In this document: positions 1 to 9,136 of the stretch, in pieces
Layout: every line of letters begins with the position of its first letter
Position numbering within the stretch: position 1 is the stretch's first letter
Assembly (NCBI GenBank): GCA_965215345.1
Contig: CBDCDL010000002.1
Span: 2,790,001 to 2,854,000 of the forward strand
Length of the DNA: 64,000 bases
DNA from: CATQHW01 sp965215345
GTDB lineage: Bacteria > Spirochaetota > Spirochaetia > SZUA-6 > Bin103
Direction of reading: 5' to 3'
Notes under the pieces: generated by a model
What the model was told of the DNA's origin: nothing
Database searches by the model: none
What the model saw: the letters and a program-made list of their open reading frames with translations, nothing else
Position numbers and translations under genes: made by a program

Positions 1-694
1 TCTCGTCGCCGCGGTTGTGGTCGTAGGGACCGGGCGCCGGCTCCCAGCGCAGGCCGTCGGGCGAGTACTGGACCATCGGGTGCTGCACCCCCGCGTCGGC
101 GGTGGAGTACACCATCTTGTAGCGCCGGGCCGGATCGGCCCCGGCCTCCTTGAGGACGTACTGGCCCTTGCCCTGGTAGATGATGTTGGTGTCGTTGCCC
201 GCGGGGTCCTTGACCAGGCCGAGCGTCGGCCGGTCCCAGTCGATGCCGTCGCGGGAGGTGGCATACAGGAAGCGGTAGTAGTGCCTCCGTACGGGAACGT
301 CGACGACCGTGAGGCCGTTGTACCACATCTTCCAGACCCCATCCTCCTCATCCCACATGATGTTGGCGGGCCACGGCGCGGACTCCCCTTCCCATGAGTA
401 CGCCGGTTTCATGATCGGATTGCCGGCGAAACGCTGCGGCTGATGGATGGTGCGCCGGACGAAGGCGGTCGCCCGCAACAGGTGGCCGGGGACGTCGCCC
501 TGGATGCGGTCCGTGCCCTCGCTCCATCCGTCCAGGTCGGGACGGGCGTGGGCAGGGGGCTGAATCCAGCGCGCCGCCTCGGTCTGGCGGGGCGTGACCC
601 AGCGCGTCGTTTCGATGATGTAGTCATCGATGAAGAGCTGCTTTCGCGTACCGACGTTGACGATCGACTCGGAGCCCGGCACCTGCAGTCTCAT
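1..694 (-). CDS. Glycosidase-like beta-propeller protein, N-terminal part
   Basis: The gene starts at ATG 694 and runs off the left edge after 231 codons. A clear ribosome site, AAGGAGG, lies six bases before the start and fixes it. Near residue 19 it reads KQLFIDDYIIE, and further on there are WKMWYNG, YATSRDGIDWDRPTLGLV and MVQYSPDGLRWEPAPG. These Asp-box or BNR-like segments, each followed by 'DG-W', are typical of five-bladed propeller glycosidase-like proteins (GH32/GH43 or sialidase-like). No signal peptide is seen. It is divergent from the FG-GAP gene, with about 125 bp between them. The enzyme class and substrate are inferred only from fold-type motifs, and the catalytic residues cannot be judged from this fragment. 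Confidence 0.6.
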   Translation of the reverse strand, partial: MRLQVPGSESIVNVGTRKQLFIDDYIIETTRWVTPRQTEAARWIQPPAHARPDLDGWSEGTDRIQGDVPGHLLRATAFVRRTIHQPQRFAGNPIMKPAYSWEGESAPWPANIMWDEEDGVWKMWYNGLTVVDVPVRRHYYRFLYATSRDGIDWDRPTLGLVKDPAGNDTNIIYQGKGQYVLKEAGADPARRYKMVYSTADAGVQHPMVQYSPDGLRWEPAPGPYDHNRGDE

Positions 695-818
695 CTCGTT
701 CCTCCTTGCGTGGCCGCGCGACGGTCAGGATGAGAACCGATCGACCATGACGCAGAAGGGGACGGGTGTGCAACACGGTCCGGTCGAGTAGGCTGTCGCG
801 CGGAACGGACGGGAAACC

Positions 819-3120
819 ATGAGCGCAACGTCCTGGGTGCACCGAGGGTTCGAGGCGTTCGCCGCGGGCAGCTTCGAGGACGGCGGCAGCAACCTGTACG
901 TCAACGCGCACGGGATCATCGAGACCATCCACCGCACCGACGTCGACAACGACGGCTACGTCGATATCGTGCTGCCGAACGCCCAGGGCTACAACGAGCG
1001 GGGGCCGACGTGGATCTACAAGCCCGGCCCCGGCGACGGCTCGGACTGGGAGCGGCGCGAGCTGCCCACCGACAGCGGCGACATGTGCCGGATCGTCGAC
1101 CTCGACGGCGACGGCTACCAGGATCTGATCGTCGTCAACGCGACCAACGGCGTGTCGTGCGAGCTGCTCTGCCACATCTACTGGGGCGGACCCGGCGGGC
1201 TCACGGGTGAGCGAACCGACCTGCCGACGGTCGGCGCCTACGACGTGGCCGCCGTCGACGTGGACGGCGATGGGCGCCTGGACCTGGTCTTTCCATCCGC
1301 GTGGGTCGACCACCACAACCCCGGCCGCCCGCTGCCGCTGCACGTCTACCTGCAGGGCGCGGACCGGCGCTTCGAGGACGTGGGCCGGGAGTACGGACTG
1401 ACCGGCATCGGTGCGCGGTCGGTGGCCGCGGCCGACCTGAACGGCGACGGTCACCTCGACTTGGTGGTGGCCAACTACCGGCACGAGTTCGAGTACAAGG
1501 TCGACTCCTACCTCTACTGGGGCACGGAGGACGGCTTCGACCCGACGCCGCAGGGGCTTCCGACCGACACCGCGACGCAGGTCTTCCCGGCCGACTTCAA
1601 CGGCGACGGCAGGCCGGAGATCCTGTTCTGCGGCAACAACAAGGTGCAGATCTACTGGAACGACCAAGGCCGCTTCAGCCGCGACAACCGCCTGGTGGTC
1701 GAGACCGAGGGGCTCAGCGGCGAGTTCCACCACGGTGACCTCTACGCTACCGCCGGAGACGTCGACGGCGACGGCCGGGACGAGCTGATCGTCGCCACGA
1801 TCCGCGGGATCGAGATCCGCGGCGCGGACGATCTCACCGAGGTGCGGCAGTTCCTGCCGCTGAAGTTCGCCCACTGGGCGCACGCGGCGGACCTGGACGG
1901 CGACGGCCGGCCGGAGCTGATCGCCAGCAAGTACCAGGAGGACGAGACCTTCAACACGCGCTCGGCGATCTTCTGGAACGGTCCCGACGGCTACTCGCCC
2001 GAGCGCTGCAGCCGGGTGGTGACGATGGGGGCGGAGGGGGTCACCGCCGGCGACCTCGACGGCGACGGCAAGCCCGTGATCGTGTTCTGCAACACCATGA
2101 CCGGGCACGCCAAGACCAGCCCGACGCTTCCCTCTGGCCGACCTGACCCGCAACGGGTACCTGGACGTGCTGGTCGGCGACAAGCGCGGCTACATTCTGA
2201 TCTACCTGGGCGGACCGGAGGGGTACTCCCTGGAGCGCACGGAACGCATCCCCATGTGGAAGGACTGGCAGGGGGGCGTCAACACGGCGGCCGACCTCAA
2301 CGGCAACGGCTGGCTGGACCTGGTGGTGTCGAGCTCCGGGCACTACCACCGCAAGCCGGACACCCTGACGATCTTCTACGGCGGCCCCGACGGCTACGGC
2401 TGGCACGACGCCCAGGACTACAAGGGCGGGTTCTCGCCGGGGCAGATGTCGGTCGCCGACCTCAACAACAACGGCCTGCTGGACCTGATCGTTCCCGCCT
2501 ATTCGACCGACCTGACGCGGGTCGTGCCGATCCAGATCTTCTGGAACCTCGGGGACCGCTTCGACCTGGAGCACCCGCTGGAGCTGCACGCCGACGCGGG
2601 ATTCGAGGCGCTGCCCATCGATCTCAACCGCAACGGCTGGACCGACCTGTTCGTGGCCTGCCATCGCAACGACGTCGGCCACGTGGTGGACTCGCAGATC
2701 TTCTGGAACGGCCCGGACGGCCTCTCGAACGATCGCACGACGCCGCTGCCCGGCATGGGGCCGCACCGGCTGAACGCGCGCCTGCCCGGGAATGCCTACA
2801 CGCGTGCGCCGATCGAACGCTACACCTCGCCGCCGCACGAGACCGGGGGCCGGCGACCCGCCCGGATCGGCTGGGATGCGGAGGTGCCCGACACCACGGC
2901 GCTGCAGTTCGAGATACGGTGCGCGGAGCGGGAAGAGGGTCTGGAGCAGGCGCCATGGATGGGCCCCGGTGGCGCGGGCACGATGTTCGAGCGGCGGGGT
3001 GCAGCGATTCCCGACCTGTGGCCCTCGACGCGCTTCGTCCAGTACCGGGCGACCTTCACCTCGCTCTACGGCTGCCGCTCGCCACGGCTGCGCGAGGTGA
3101 GGATCGACTTCAGGGACTGA
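819..3120 (+). pseudogene. FG-GAP/VCBS-repeat protein split by a frameshift
   Basis: From ATG 819 the reading is a chain of FG-GAP/VCBS repeats, recognisable by calcium-loop motifs such as DVDNDGYVDIV, DLDGDGYQDLIV, DVDGDGRLDLV, DLNGDGHLDLVV and DVDGDGRDELIV. Such repeats form a beta-propeller and are common in extracellular or ligand-binding proteins. At about 2116-2134 the homology moves to the +1 frame (ADLTRNGYLDVLVGD), which then stays open to the TGA at 3118-3120. One extra base therefore separates two halves of a protein of about 765 residues. No signal peptide or membrane segment is visible, which is odd for this family. The shift may be a real mutation or a sequence error. The ligand is unknown. 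Confidence 0.75.
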
Positions 3121-3175
3121 CCAAAGTCCCGACCACCATCACCGCTTCGCATGCCGCGCTCCTCCTCCGTGGTGT

Positions 3176-3210
3176 TTGACGGTTGACAGCCGTCAATGTG
3201 CCGTTACATT
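3176..3210 (+). promoter_or_regulatory. Promoter with overlapping inverted repeat
   Basis: A TTGACA box (3183-3188) is followed by 16 bases and TACATT (3205-3210), a good sigma-70-type promoter about 105 bases before ATG 3316. Overlapping the -35 box is an inverted repeat, TTGACGG (3176-3182) and CCGTCAA (3190-3196), with seven bases between the arms. Placement over the -35 box suits a repressor operator. Autoregulation by the HicB-like product downstream is an inference. Confidence 0.5.
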
Positions 3211-3315
3211 ACCTCACGTGCTTCAAACGAGGTTCTTCCTCGGGGAAGTCAGCTCGGAGGGATTCGCCCACGAGCAGGGAAGCACCCCTGTGGTCGAAAT
3301 GAAGGAGCAGAACAA

Positions 3316-3843
3316 ATGCACTGTGAACGAGGACCGTCCATACTGACTCCTCCGGGAGAGGAGTGGCCGCTCCTGTTCAAGCACACGTTCGATGTCCGGG
3401 GATCGGACTTCGAGGCGATGGTCATCATCGACGGGGCTCTCCTCGCGACCATCACGGACGGACACTGCTGGCTGGACGGCGTGTACCCGTATCAGGTCTC
3501 GGAGGGTGATGAGACCCTCTCCGAGGCGTACGAGAACCTCAAGGTATTCATGGCCGGCATTCTGACCGACCTCGCCGGCGAGTCGGAGACCTTTGACCAC
3601 TTCGAAAAGAAGGTCCAGTTCTTCGCCAAGCACCCAGGCGACCCCATGGCCCTGGCGGCATGGAACAAGGCACGACAGAGGATCCGCGATGGTGCCGAGA
3701 ATGCTCCCAAGATCAAGCACCGCGATTCGACCGGGTGGGAACCCTCTGTCATCGCGGTCGACGTCTCGTCCGTCCGGGACATGACGGCGGCGCTGCCTGC
3801 CATGGTCGCAGCCGGCCCGCTGCGTGGGGAGCTCGCAGCCTGA
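3316..3843 (+). CDS. HicB-like protein (possible antitoxin)
   Basis: This 175-residue protein starts at ATG 3316, preceded by GGAG about ten bases upstream. The middle part, DFEAMVIIDGALLATI, then DGVYPYQVSEGDETLSEAY and ENLKVFM, has the strand-strand-helix pattern and GDT-EA-N spacing of HicB-type RNase H-fold antitoxins. It is longer than typical HicB (about 70-150 residues), and I see no clear DNA-binding tail. The next gene, six bases downstream, resembles HicA. Known HicBA pairs are RNase toxin and antitoxin modules that repress their own promoter, which fits the inverted repeat upstream. The assignment rests on pattern and context, so it stays tentative. It could be an unrelated protein of the BREX flank. 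Confidence 0.45.
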   Translation: MHCERGPSILTPPGEEWPLLFKHTFDVRGSDFEAMVIIDGALLATITDGHCWLDGVYPYQVSEGDETLSEAYENLKVFMAGILTDLAGESETFDHFEKKVQFFAKHPGDPMALAAWNKARQRIRDGAENAPKIKHRDSTGWEPSVIAVDVSSVRDMTAALPAMVAAGPLRGELAA

Positions 3844-3849
3844 CTCCAG

Positions 3850-4095
3850 ATGGCGCTCGTGACACTTCGGGAGGTGACGAAGGCGCTTGATGTCTGCGCC
3901 CCCGGATACACGTTGCGAATGACGCCGCATCGCATCAAGGTCTACTACAACGGCCTGGAGGGCCTTCTCCCCAATGGCGGCCATGGTCCCAAGGAGATCA
4001 AGACGTACCAAGTGAGGAAGTGCGCCAACATCCTCGGGATCTTCGAGTGCATGGAAAGAGAAATCAGTGGCCTCGGAAGGAGCCTGAGAAAGTAG
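3850..4095 (+). CDS. HicA-like small protein (possible RNase toxin)
   Basis: This 81-residue basic protein lies six bases after the HicB-like gene. The order VTLREVTKALDV, then TPHRIKVYYNG, then GPKEIKTYQVRKCANILGI resembles HicA's dsRBD-like layout: a helix, a strand bearing a histidine, and a closing segment that resembles 'elk-GTLRSILKQAGI'. In HicA the histidine sits in a GSH motif; here it is TPH, so catalytic competence is uncertain. In the usual module HicA cleaves mRNA and HicB blocks it. Here the B-like gene comes first. BREX begins about 200 bases downstream on the same strand, so the pair may be defence cargo rather than part of BREX itself. Confidence 0.4.
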   Translation: MALVTLREVTKALDVCAPGYTLRMTPHRIKVYYNGLEGLLPNGGHGPKEIKTYQVRKCANILGIFECMEREISGLGRSLRK

Positions 4096-4298
4096 CCCGC
4101 CCCGGGATCACCCCGACGACAGTCAAGCCGACCCGACTCCCCTGGAGCCTCACGCATTGGCGCGCCGAACGCGTCAACCAACACGCCAGCCGCGCGAGGC
4201 GACGCGCCAGCGCCTTGTTGCACACGGCTCGAACGCGGGCTCATAGATTTGCCGGCAAACGAGCCGGCACGACTCGACGGAAACGGGCTGAACTTGAT

Positions 4299-5150
4299 AT
4301 GCTTCCCGAGATGCGCGCGACCGGGGACCCGGACTTCGAGCGCGGGATTGTCGATCTCCCTGCGACGGAAGCTGCCGCCTGGGGCTTCCGCCGTGGGGAA
4401 CGGGGTACGCACACGAGCCGGACGATCATGCTCCAGGAGCTGTCGGACGTGCTCGATGCGGCTCCCCTCGGCGCCTCGCGGTCCGACTACCGGCGCGCGG
4501 TACTGGACGACAACTGTCTGGGCAAGCGGACGGCGGCAACTCGCAAGCTCTCCTTCCATCGACTGTCCGAGCTCTACGGTCTCGACAGACGGCTGATTCT
4601 GTTCCGCGTCCTCAGGGAACTGTGGGGACGACAGGAAGACAGCCGCCCGCTCCTGGGTCTGATGCTTGCGTTGGCTCGCGACCCGTTGCTGCGCGCCAGC
4701 GCGCCCGCCGTGCTCAGCACGCCTTTCGGTCACGAACTTGCACGGCAGCCGATGACCAACGGTCTTTCGATGGTTGCCGGTGCTCGCCTCAATCCGGACA
4801 CGCTCGACAAGGTCGTCCGCAATGCCTCGTCGTCCTGGACCCAGTCCGGCCACCTGCGGGGCAGGAGCCGAAAGACCAGGCAGCGCGTGCGGGCAACACC
4901 GGCCGCCACGGCGTACGCGCTGCTGCTCGGGTTCGGGGCCGGGAGTCGCGGCCGCCCCCTGTTCGAGACACCATGGTGCTCGGTCCTCGACGCCACCGCG
5001 GGAGAGGTGCTGGAGTTGGCGGTGGCCGCAAAGGGTCTCGGGCTGCTCGACCTGAAGCAGTCCGGTTCGATCATCGACGTATCGTTCGCGGCAGGCTTGG
5101 CGGGACCAGGCTGGGGAGCACGTCATGGGGCGCATGGACACGCTGGCTGA
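4299..5150 (+). CDS. brxA: BREX protein BrxA (DUF1819-like)
   Basis: BrxA is the first gene of type I BREX loci, a small helical DNA-binding protein needed in some systems for host protection. The recognisable stretch is YRRAVLDDNCLGKRTAATR followed by LSELYGLDRRLILFRVLREL, which matches the BrxA pattern of 'n-l-GKrs-sTR' and 'L..LY.ld...-fr-lr-lw'. The frame is open much further upstream. I chose ATG 4299 because homology-like sequence begins soon after it; ATG 4311 is an alternative and neither has a strong ribosome site. The product would be 283 residues, longer than most BrxA (about 200-250), with an extra C-terminal part. It overlaps brxB by 26 bases, which points to one transcript. Confidence 0.7.
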   Translation: MLPEMRATGDPDFERGIVDLPATEAAAWGFRRGERGTHTSRTIMLQELSDVLDAAPLGASRSDYRRAVLDDNCLGKRTAATRKLSFHRLSELYGLDRRLILFRVLRELWGRQEDSRPLLGLMLALARDPLLRASAPAVLSTPFGHELARQPMTNGLSMVAGARLNPDTLDKVVRNASSSWTQSGHLRGRSRKTRQRVRATPAATAYALLLGFGAGSRGRPLFETPWCSVLDATAGEVLELAVAAKGLGLLDLKQSGSIIDVSFAAGLAGPGWGARHGAHGHAG

Positions 5151-5679
5151 GCGGTACGGGAGTTACCTCGCACTTCCGTGGCAGAAGGACCTGGCGGGCG
5201 CCCAGCGCGCCATCTTCATCGTCTACGACAAGTCCGACGAGAGGCGGGTGCGCGCGCGGATGGGTCTGTTCGAGCTGGCCACCACGAAGGCGGGACATCG
5301 CTGGCTCCCGTGCGACCTGACCGGAGCATTCGCTGACTGGATGGCGGGCACGAGCTACCGCGACAGCTACTTCGAGTCTCCCGAGGATCTGGAGCTCAAG
5401 CTGGAGGACGAGTTCCTGGAGCACGTCGCCGGTCGCGTGCGTGCGGTGCTGCAGGGGCCGGATGCGGACGACGGATCGGTTGCTGCCGTGTACGGCGTTG
5501 CATCGCTGTTCGGATTCGTCCGCGTGTCGGAACTGATGACGGCGATCGAATCGGACGTGAGAGGCCGCATCGCGGTGTTCTTTCCCGGCGAGTACGAGGA
5601 CAGCACCTATCGGTTGCTGGACGCACGTGACGGCTGGAACTACCTCGCAGTTCCCATCACGTCACAGGACGAGGGATGA
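5125..5679 (+). CDS. brxB: BREX protein BrxB (DUF1788)
   Basis: This 184-residue protein has the DUF1788/BrxB layout: an N-terminal FIVYDKSDERRVRARMGLFE (nucleotide-independent alpha/beta start), WLPCDLTGAFADWMAG, and a C-terminal part with VYGVASLFGFVRVSELM, then IAVFFPGEYEDSTYRLLDA and WNYLAVPI. BrxB is essential for BREX in studied systems but its chemistry is unknown. GGGGAG sits eight bases before ATG 5125. The start lies within the end of brxA, and the stop is ten bases before brxC. The tight packing and the characteristic 'FFPG' region make the assignment firm. Confidence 0.85.
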   Translation: MGRMDTLAERYGSYLALPWQKDLAGAQRAIFIVYDKSDERRVRARMGLFELATTKAGHRWLPCDLTGAFADWMAGTSYRDSYFESPEDLELKLEDEFLEHVAGRVRAVLQGPDADDGSVAAVYGVASLFGFVRVSELMTAIESDVRGRIAVFFPGEYEDSTYRLLDARDGWNYLAVPITSQDEG

Positions 5680-5689
5680 ACGGAGCAGC

Positions 5690-8600
5690 ATGAAGAACCG
5701 GGAGATCTACCAGCGCGATCCCGACGAGATCGCGCTCCTGAACAACGGCGTTGCCACGATGACGGACGCCGTAACCGAAGACGAACGCCGGACGTTGCGC
5801 TTCGAGCTGGATCACTTCGTCTGTGAGGGACAGTATCGGAGCGGGTTGGTTCGCATCCTGGAATCCTATGTGAACAACCAGGGCCGGACCGAGCAACCGG
5901 CGGCGTGGATCAGCGGCTTCTTCGGCAGTGGCAAATCGCATCTGGCGAAGATACTGCGCTTCCTGTGGACCGACTACACGTTCCCGGAAGATGGCGCGAC
6001 GGCGCGTGGCCTGGCGCGGCTGCCGGACGATGTCCGCGATCTGCTTGCCGAGGTCTCGACCCTGGGCAGGCGCGGCGATGGATTGCGGGCCGCAGCCGGT
6101 ACCCTCGGCGCAGGGGCCGGGGACAGCGTGCGCCTCGCGGTGCTCGGCATCGTGTTCAAGTCCGCAGGGCTTCCCGGGAGCTATCCTCAGGCGCGCTTCT
6201 GCCTGTGGCTCAGGAAGAACGGCATCTACGACGGCGTCCGTGACGCGATCGAGGCCGAAGGCCGTGACTTCCGACGTGAGTTGAACGACCTGTACGTCAG
6301 TCCCGTCATCGCTCGGGCGTTGCTGGCCGTGGACCCCCACTTCGCGCCCGGCGAACGCGAGGCCAGAGCGACGTTGCGCGCTCAGTTTCCCAAACCTGCG
6401 GACGTGACGACCGACGACTTCATCGGTTCCGTGCAGGACGCCCTTGCTCCCGACGGACGAATGCCGAGTACCGTGATCGTTCTCGACGAGGTGCAGCAAT
6501 ACATCGGGGAAGACATGCGACGCTCCTATGTCGTTCAGGAGGTGGTGGAGACCTGCAGCAAGCAGTTCGCCGACCGCGTGCTGTTCGTGGGCACGGGACA
6601 GACGGCGCTCACCGGCACGGCCGCACTACAGCGCCTCCAAGGCCGGTTTACGGTCAACGTGGAGCTTTCGGACAACGACGTGGAGACGGTGATTCGACGG
6701 GTGGTCCTGGCCAAGCGCCCGGATCGCACCGACGAGATCCGGGCGACGCTGGACGGTTCCTCCGGCGAGGTGGACCGGCATCTGAGAGATACGGCCATCT
6801 GTGCGCGGACCGAAGACAAGGCGATTCTGGTGGATGACTACCCGCTCCTCCCGGTACGCCGCCGCTTCTGGGAGCACACGCTGCGGACGGTCGATCGCCA
6901 GGGCACCGCCGGCCAGCTCCGTACCCAGCTCCGCATCGTGTACGACGCCATCCTGCGCACCGCCGACGACCCCTTGGGAACGGTGGTCGCCGCCGATTTC
7001 CTGTTCGACGAGCTGGAGGGCAACCTGCTGCAGTCCGGCGTGCTGCTGCGAGAGATCTACGAGACGATCGTCACGCTGCGCAAGGACGGCACCGATGACG
7101 GTCCGCTCAAGTCACGGCTGTGCGCGCTCGTGTTCCTGATCCGCAAGCTCCCGCGTGACGCCGGGGTCGACGTTGGTCTGCGTGCGACCACGGAGGCGTT
7201 GGCCGATCTGATGGTGCGCGACCTGGCGCACGATGGCGCGACGTTGCGCGCCCGGATGCCACGTCTCCTGGAGGAGTTGGTAGCCGCCGGCACCCTGATG
7301 AAGCTGGACGACGAATACGGCTTGCAGACGCGGGAGAGCAGCGATTGGGAAGCGGAGTTCCGCAACCGGCAGAATCGCATCGCTGCCGACCTCGCCAGCG
7401 TCGGCAGCAAGCGGACTCGACTCCTGGGCGAAGCCGTGCAGGCGGCGATAGGCCGGATGCGGCTTGTGCACGGTGACTGCAAGGAGCCGCGGAGGCTTGC
7501 CCTGGACTTCGGCGCCGATGCGCCGCCGACCGGCGACCGCGACATCCGGCTCTGGGTCCGCGATGGCTGGGGCACAGAAGAATCCACGGCGCTCGCAGAC
7601 GCGCGTGCGGCCGGCCCGGATAGTCCCACGATCCACGTCTTCGTTCCCAAGTCGCGCGCCGATGCGCTGCTGCGGCTCATCGCCACGCTCGACGCCGCCA
7701 CCGAGACCCTGGACTACAAGGGCGTCCCGGCGACCGACCCAGGCAGGGAGGCGCGACGGGGAATGGACACGCGGCGCGCGGACGCGGAGAACAACCTGCG
7801 GGCGCTGGAGGCCCAGATCATCGACCGTGCGAAGGTGTTCCAGGGGGGCGGCAACGAGCGCCTGGAATCGGCCCTCCCCAAGAAGGTCGAGGAAGCCGCG
7901 ACCGCGTCGCTGGCCCGGCTGTTCTACCAATTCGACGATGCCGACGATCCCCGCTGGCGCCACGTGATCGATCGTGCCCGCGGCGGAGCCGAACATCCGT
8001 TGGAGGCGGTGGATCACCGGGGCAGGACGGAGGAGCATCCGGTGTGCGCGGCCGTGCTGACGTGGGCAGGCGCCGGCAGGCGCGGGCGCGACGTGCGATC
8101 GCATTTCTCGGACCCGCCGTACGGATGGCCGCGTGACGCTATCGACGGCGCGCTCATCAGCTTGTTCGAAGCCGGGCATCTGCGTGCCACCGCCAACGGC
8201 GTGGCGCTGTCGCCACGGGGACTCGACCAATCGAAGGTGCCAAGCACCGACTTTCGCGTCGAAAGCGCCACCGTCAGCGCCCGCCGGCGCCTGCGGGCGC
8301 GCAGTCTGTTTCAGACCGCCGGTATCGATTGCAAGCGGAATGAAGAAGTCACGGCCGCCGGCCGCTTCCTGGCCACGCTCGTCGAGCTTGCGGCCACTGC
8401 GGGCGGCGAGCCGCCGTTGCCGGAACCGCCGGACACCCGCCGTCTCACGGAGCTGCAGGCACTGGTGGGCAACGAGCAACTCGTGTCGATTCTGGATCAC
8501 GCCGACGAGTTGACGGACGACCTCGAAACCTGGACCAGGGCGCGGGCGTTGACCGGTCGGCGTCTGCCGGCGTTCCATCGCTTGCAGGCACTCCTTCGCC

Positions 8601-9136
8601 ATGCCGATGGCCTGGAGGGCGCGGCCGATGTGGAGCGCCAGACCGCCGCCATCGTCGAGGGCCGGCGTCTGCTGGACCCATCGGACCCGGTTCCGCCGCT
8701 TGCCGCGACACTGGCGGATGCGCTCCGTGCTGCGCTCGCGCGCGCCCGCGAACGCTACCGCGAGACATACGACCGGGAGTCTCGACGCCTCGCAAGCACG
8801 GAGAGCTGGCAGCGGATCGAACAAGCGGACCGCGACGACATCCTCCAGCGCCTCCACGTCGAGAGGGTTCCCCTGGGAGCCACGGGCACCGAGCAGGAGA
8901 TCCTGGACACCCTGGAACGCGTCTCCCTGGATGGATGGCGCACGCGTACGCTGGCGCTTCCGCAGGTGTTCGCCGACGCCCGTACCGCGGCGGACAAGCT
9001 GGTCGAGCCAGAGATCCGCCACGTCGAGCTGGAGGGCGCCACCTTGCGCACGCCGGAGGACGTCGCTGTCTGGATCGACAGGACCAACCAGGATCTGTTG
9101 AATCAGGTCCGGCACGGTCCCATCGTGATCGGATGA
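5690..9136 (+). CDS. brxC: BREX ATPase BrxC (PglY-type)
   Basis: This 1148-residue protein is the large AAA-type ATPase of BREX. The N-terminus reads KNREIYQRDPDEIALLNNGVA and is followed by a Walker A, GFFGSGKS, at residues 76-83. A Walker B, VIVLDEVQQY, falls near residue 262. The length matches the family (about 1150-1250). The rest is long and helical with no further motif I can name. BrxC is known to be essential for defence and to act with PglX and PglZ. I use ATG 5690 rather than upstream codons because it gives the family's usual start and sits ten bases after brxB. Its TGA overlaps the pglX ATG (ATGA at 9133-9136), indicating translational coupling. Confidence 0.9.
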   Translation: MKNREIYQRDPDEIALLNNGVATMTDAVTEDERRTLRFELDHFVCEGQYRSGLVRILESYVNNQGRTEQPAAWISGFFGSGKSHLAKILRFLWTDYTFPEDGATARGLARLPDDVRDLLAEVSTLGRRGDGLRAAAGTLGAGAGDSVRLAVLGIVFKSAGLPGSYPQARFCLWLRKNGIYDGVRDAIEAEGRDFRRELNDLYVSPVIARALLAVDPHFAPGEREARATLRAQFPKPADVTTDDFIGSVQDALAPDGRMPSTVIVLDEVQQYIGEDMRRSYVVQEVVETCSKQFADRVLFVGTGQTALTGTAALQRLQGRFTVNVELSDNDVETVIRRVVLAKRPDRTDEIRATLDGSSGEVDRHLRDTAICARTEDKAILVDDYPLLPVRRRFWEHTLRTVDRQGTAGQLRTQLRIVYDAILRTADDPLGTVVAADFLFDELEGNLLQSGVLLREIYETIVTLRKDGTDDGPLKSRLCALVFLIRKLPRDAGVDVGLRATTEALADLMVRDLAHDGATLRARMPRLLEELVAAGTLMKLDDEYGLQTRESSDWEAEFRNRQNRIAADLASVGSKRTRLLGEAVQAAIGRMRLVHGDCKEPRRLALDFGADAPPTGDRDIRLWVRDGWGTEESTALADARAAGPDSPTIHVFVPKSRADALLRLIATLDAATETLDYKGVPATDPGREARRGMDTRRADAENNLRALEAQIIDRAKVFQGGGNERLESALPKKVEEAATASLARLFYQFDDADDPRWRHVIDRARGGAEHPLEAVDHRGRTEEHPVCAAVLTWAGAGRRGRDVRSHFSDPPYGWPRDAIDGALISLFEAGHLRATANGVALSPRGLDQSKVPSTDFRVESATVSARRRLRARSLFQTAGIDCKRNEEVTAAGRFLATLVELAATAGGEPPLPEPPDTRRLTELQALVGNEQLVSILDHADELTDDLETWTRARALTGRRLPAFHRLQALLRHADGLEGAADVERQTAAIVEGRRLLDPSDPVPPLAATLADALRAALARARERYRETYDRESRRLASTESWQRIEQADRDDILQRLHVERVPLGATGTEQEILDTLERVSLDGWRTRTLALPQVFADARTAADKLVEPEIRHVELEGATLRTPEDVAVWIDRTNQDLLNQVRHGPIVIG

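Noticed and set aside
624..2183. Open frame of about 519 codons on the minus strand across the FG-GAP gene
   Set aside because: Its repeated AVAVEV-type sequence is the antisense image of the DGDG repeats, and the start lies in the wrong frame for the partial glycosidase gene.
7112..9115. Long open frame of about 667 codons on the minus strand opposite brxC
   Set aside because: High G+C produces long antisense open frames. It is biased in composition, has no motifs and no ribosome site, and lies fully within the well-supported brxC.
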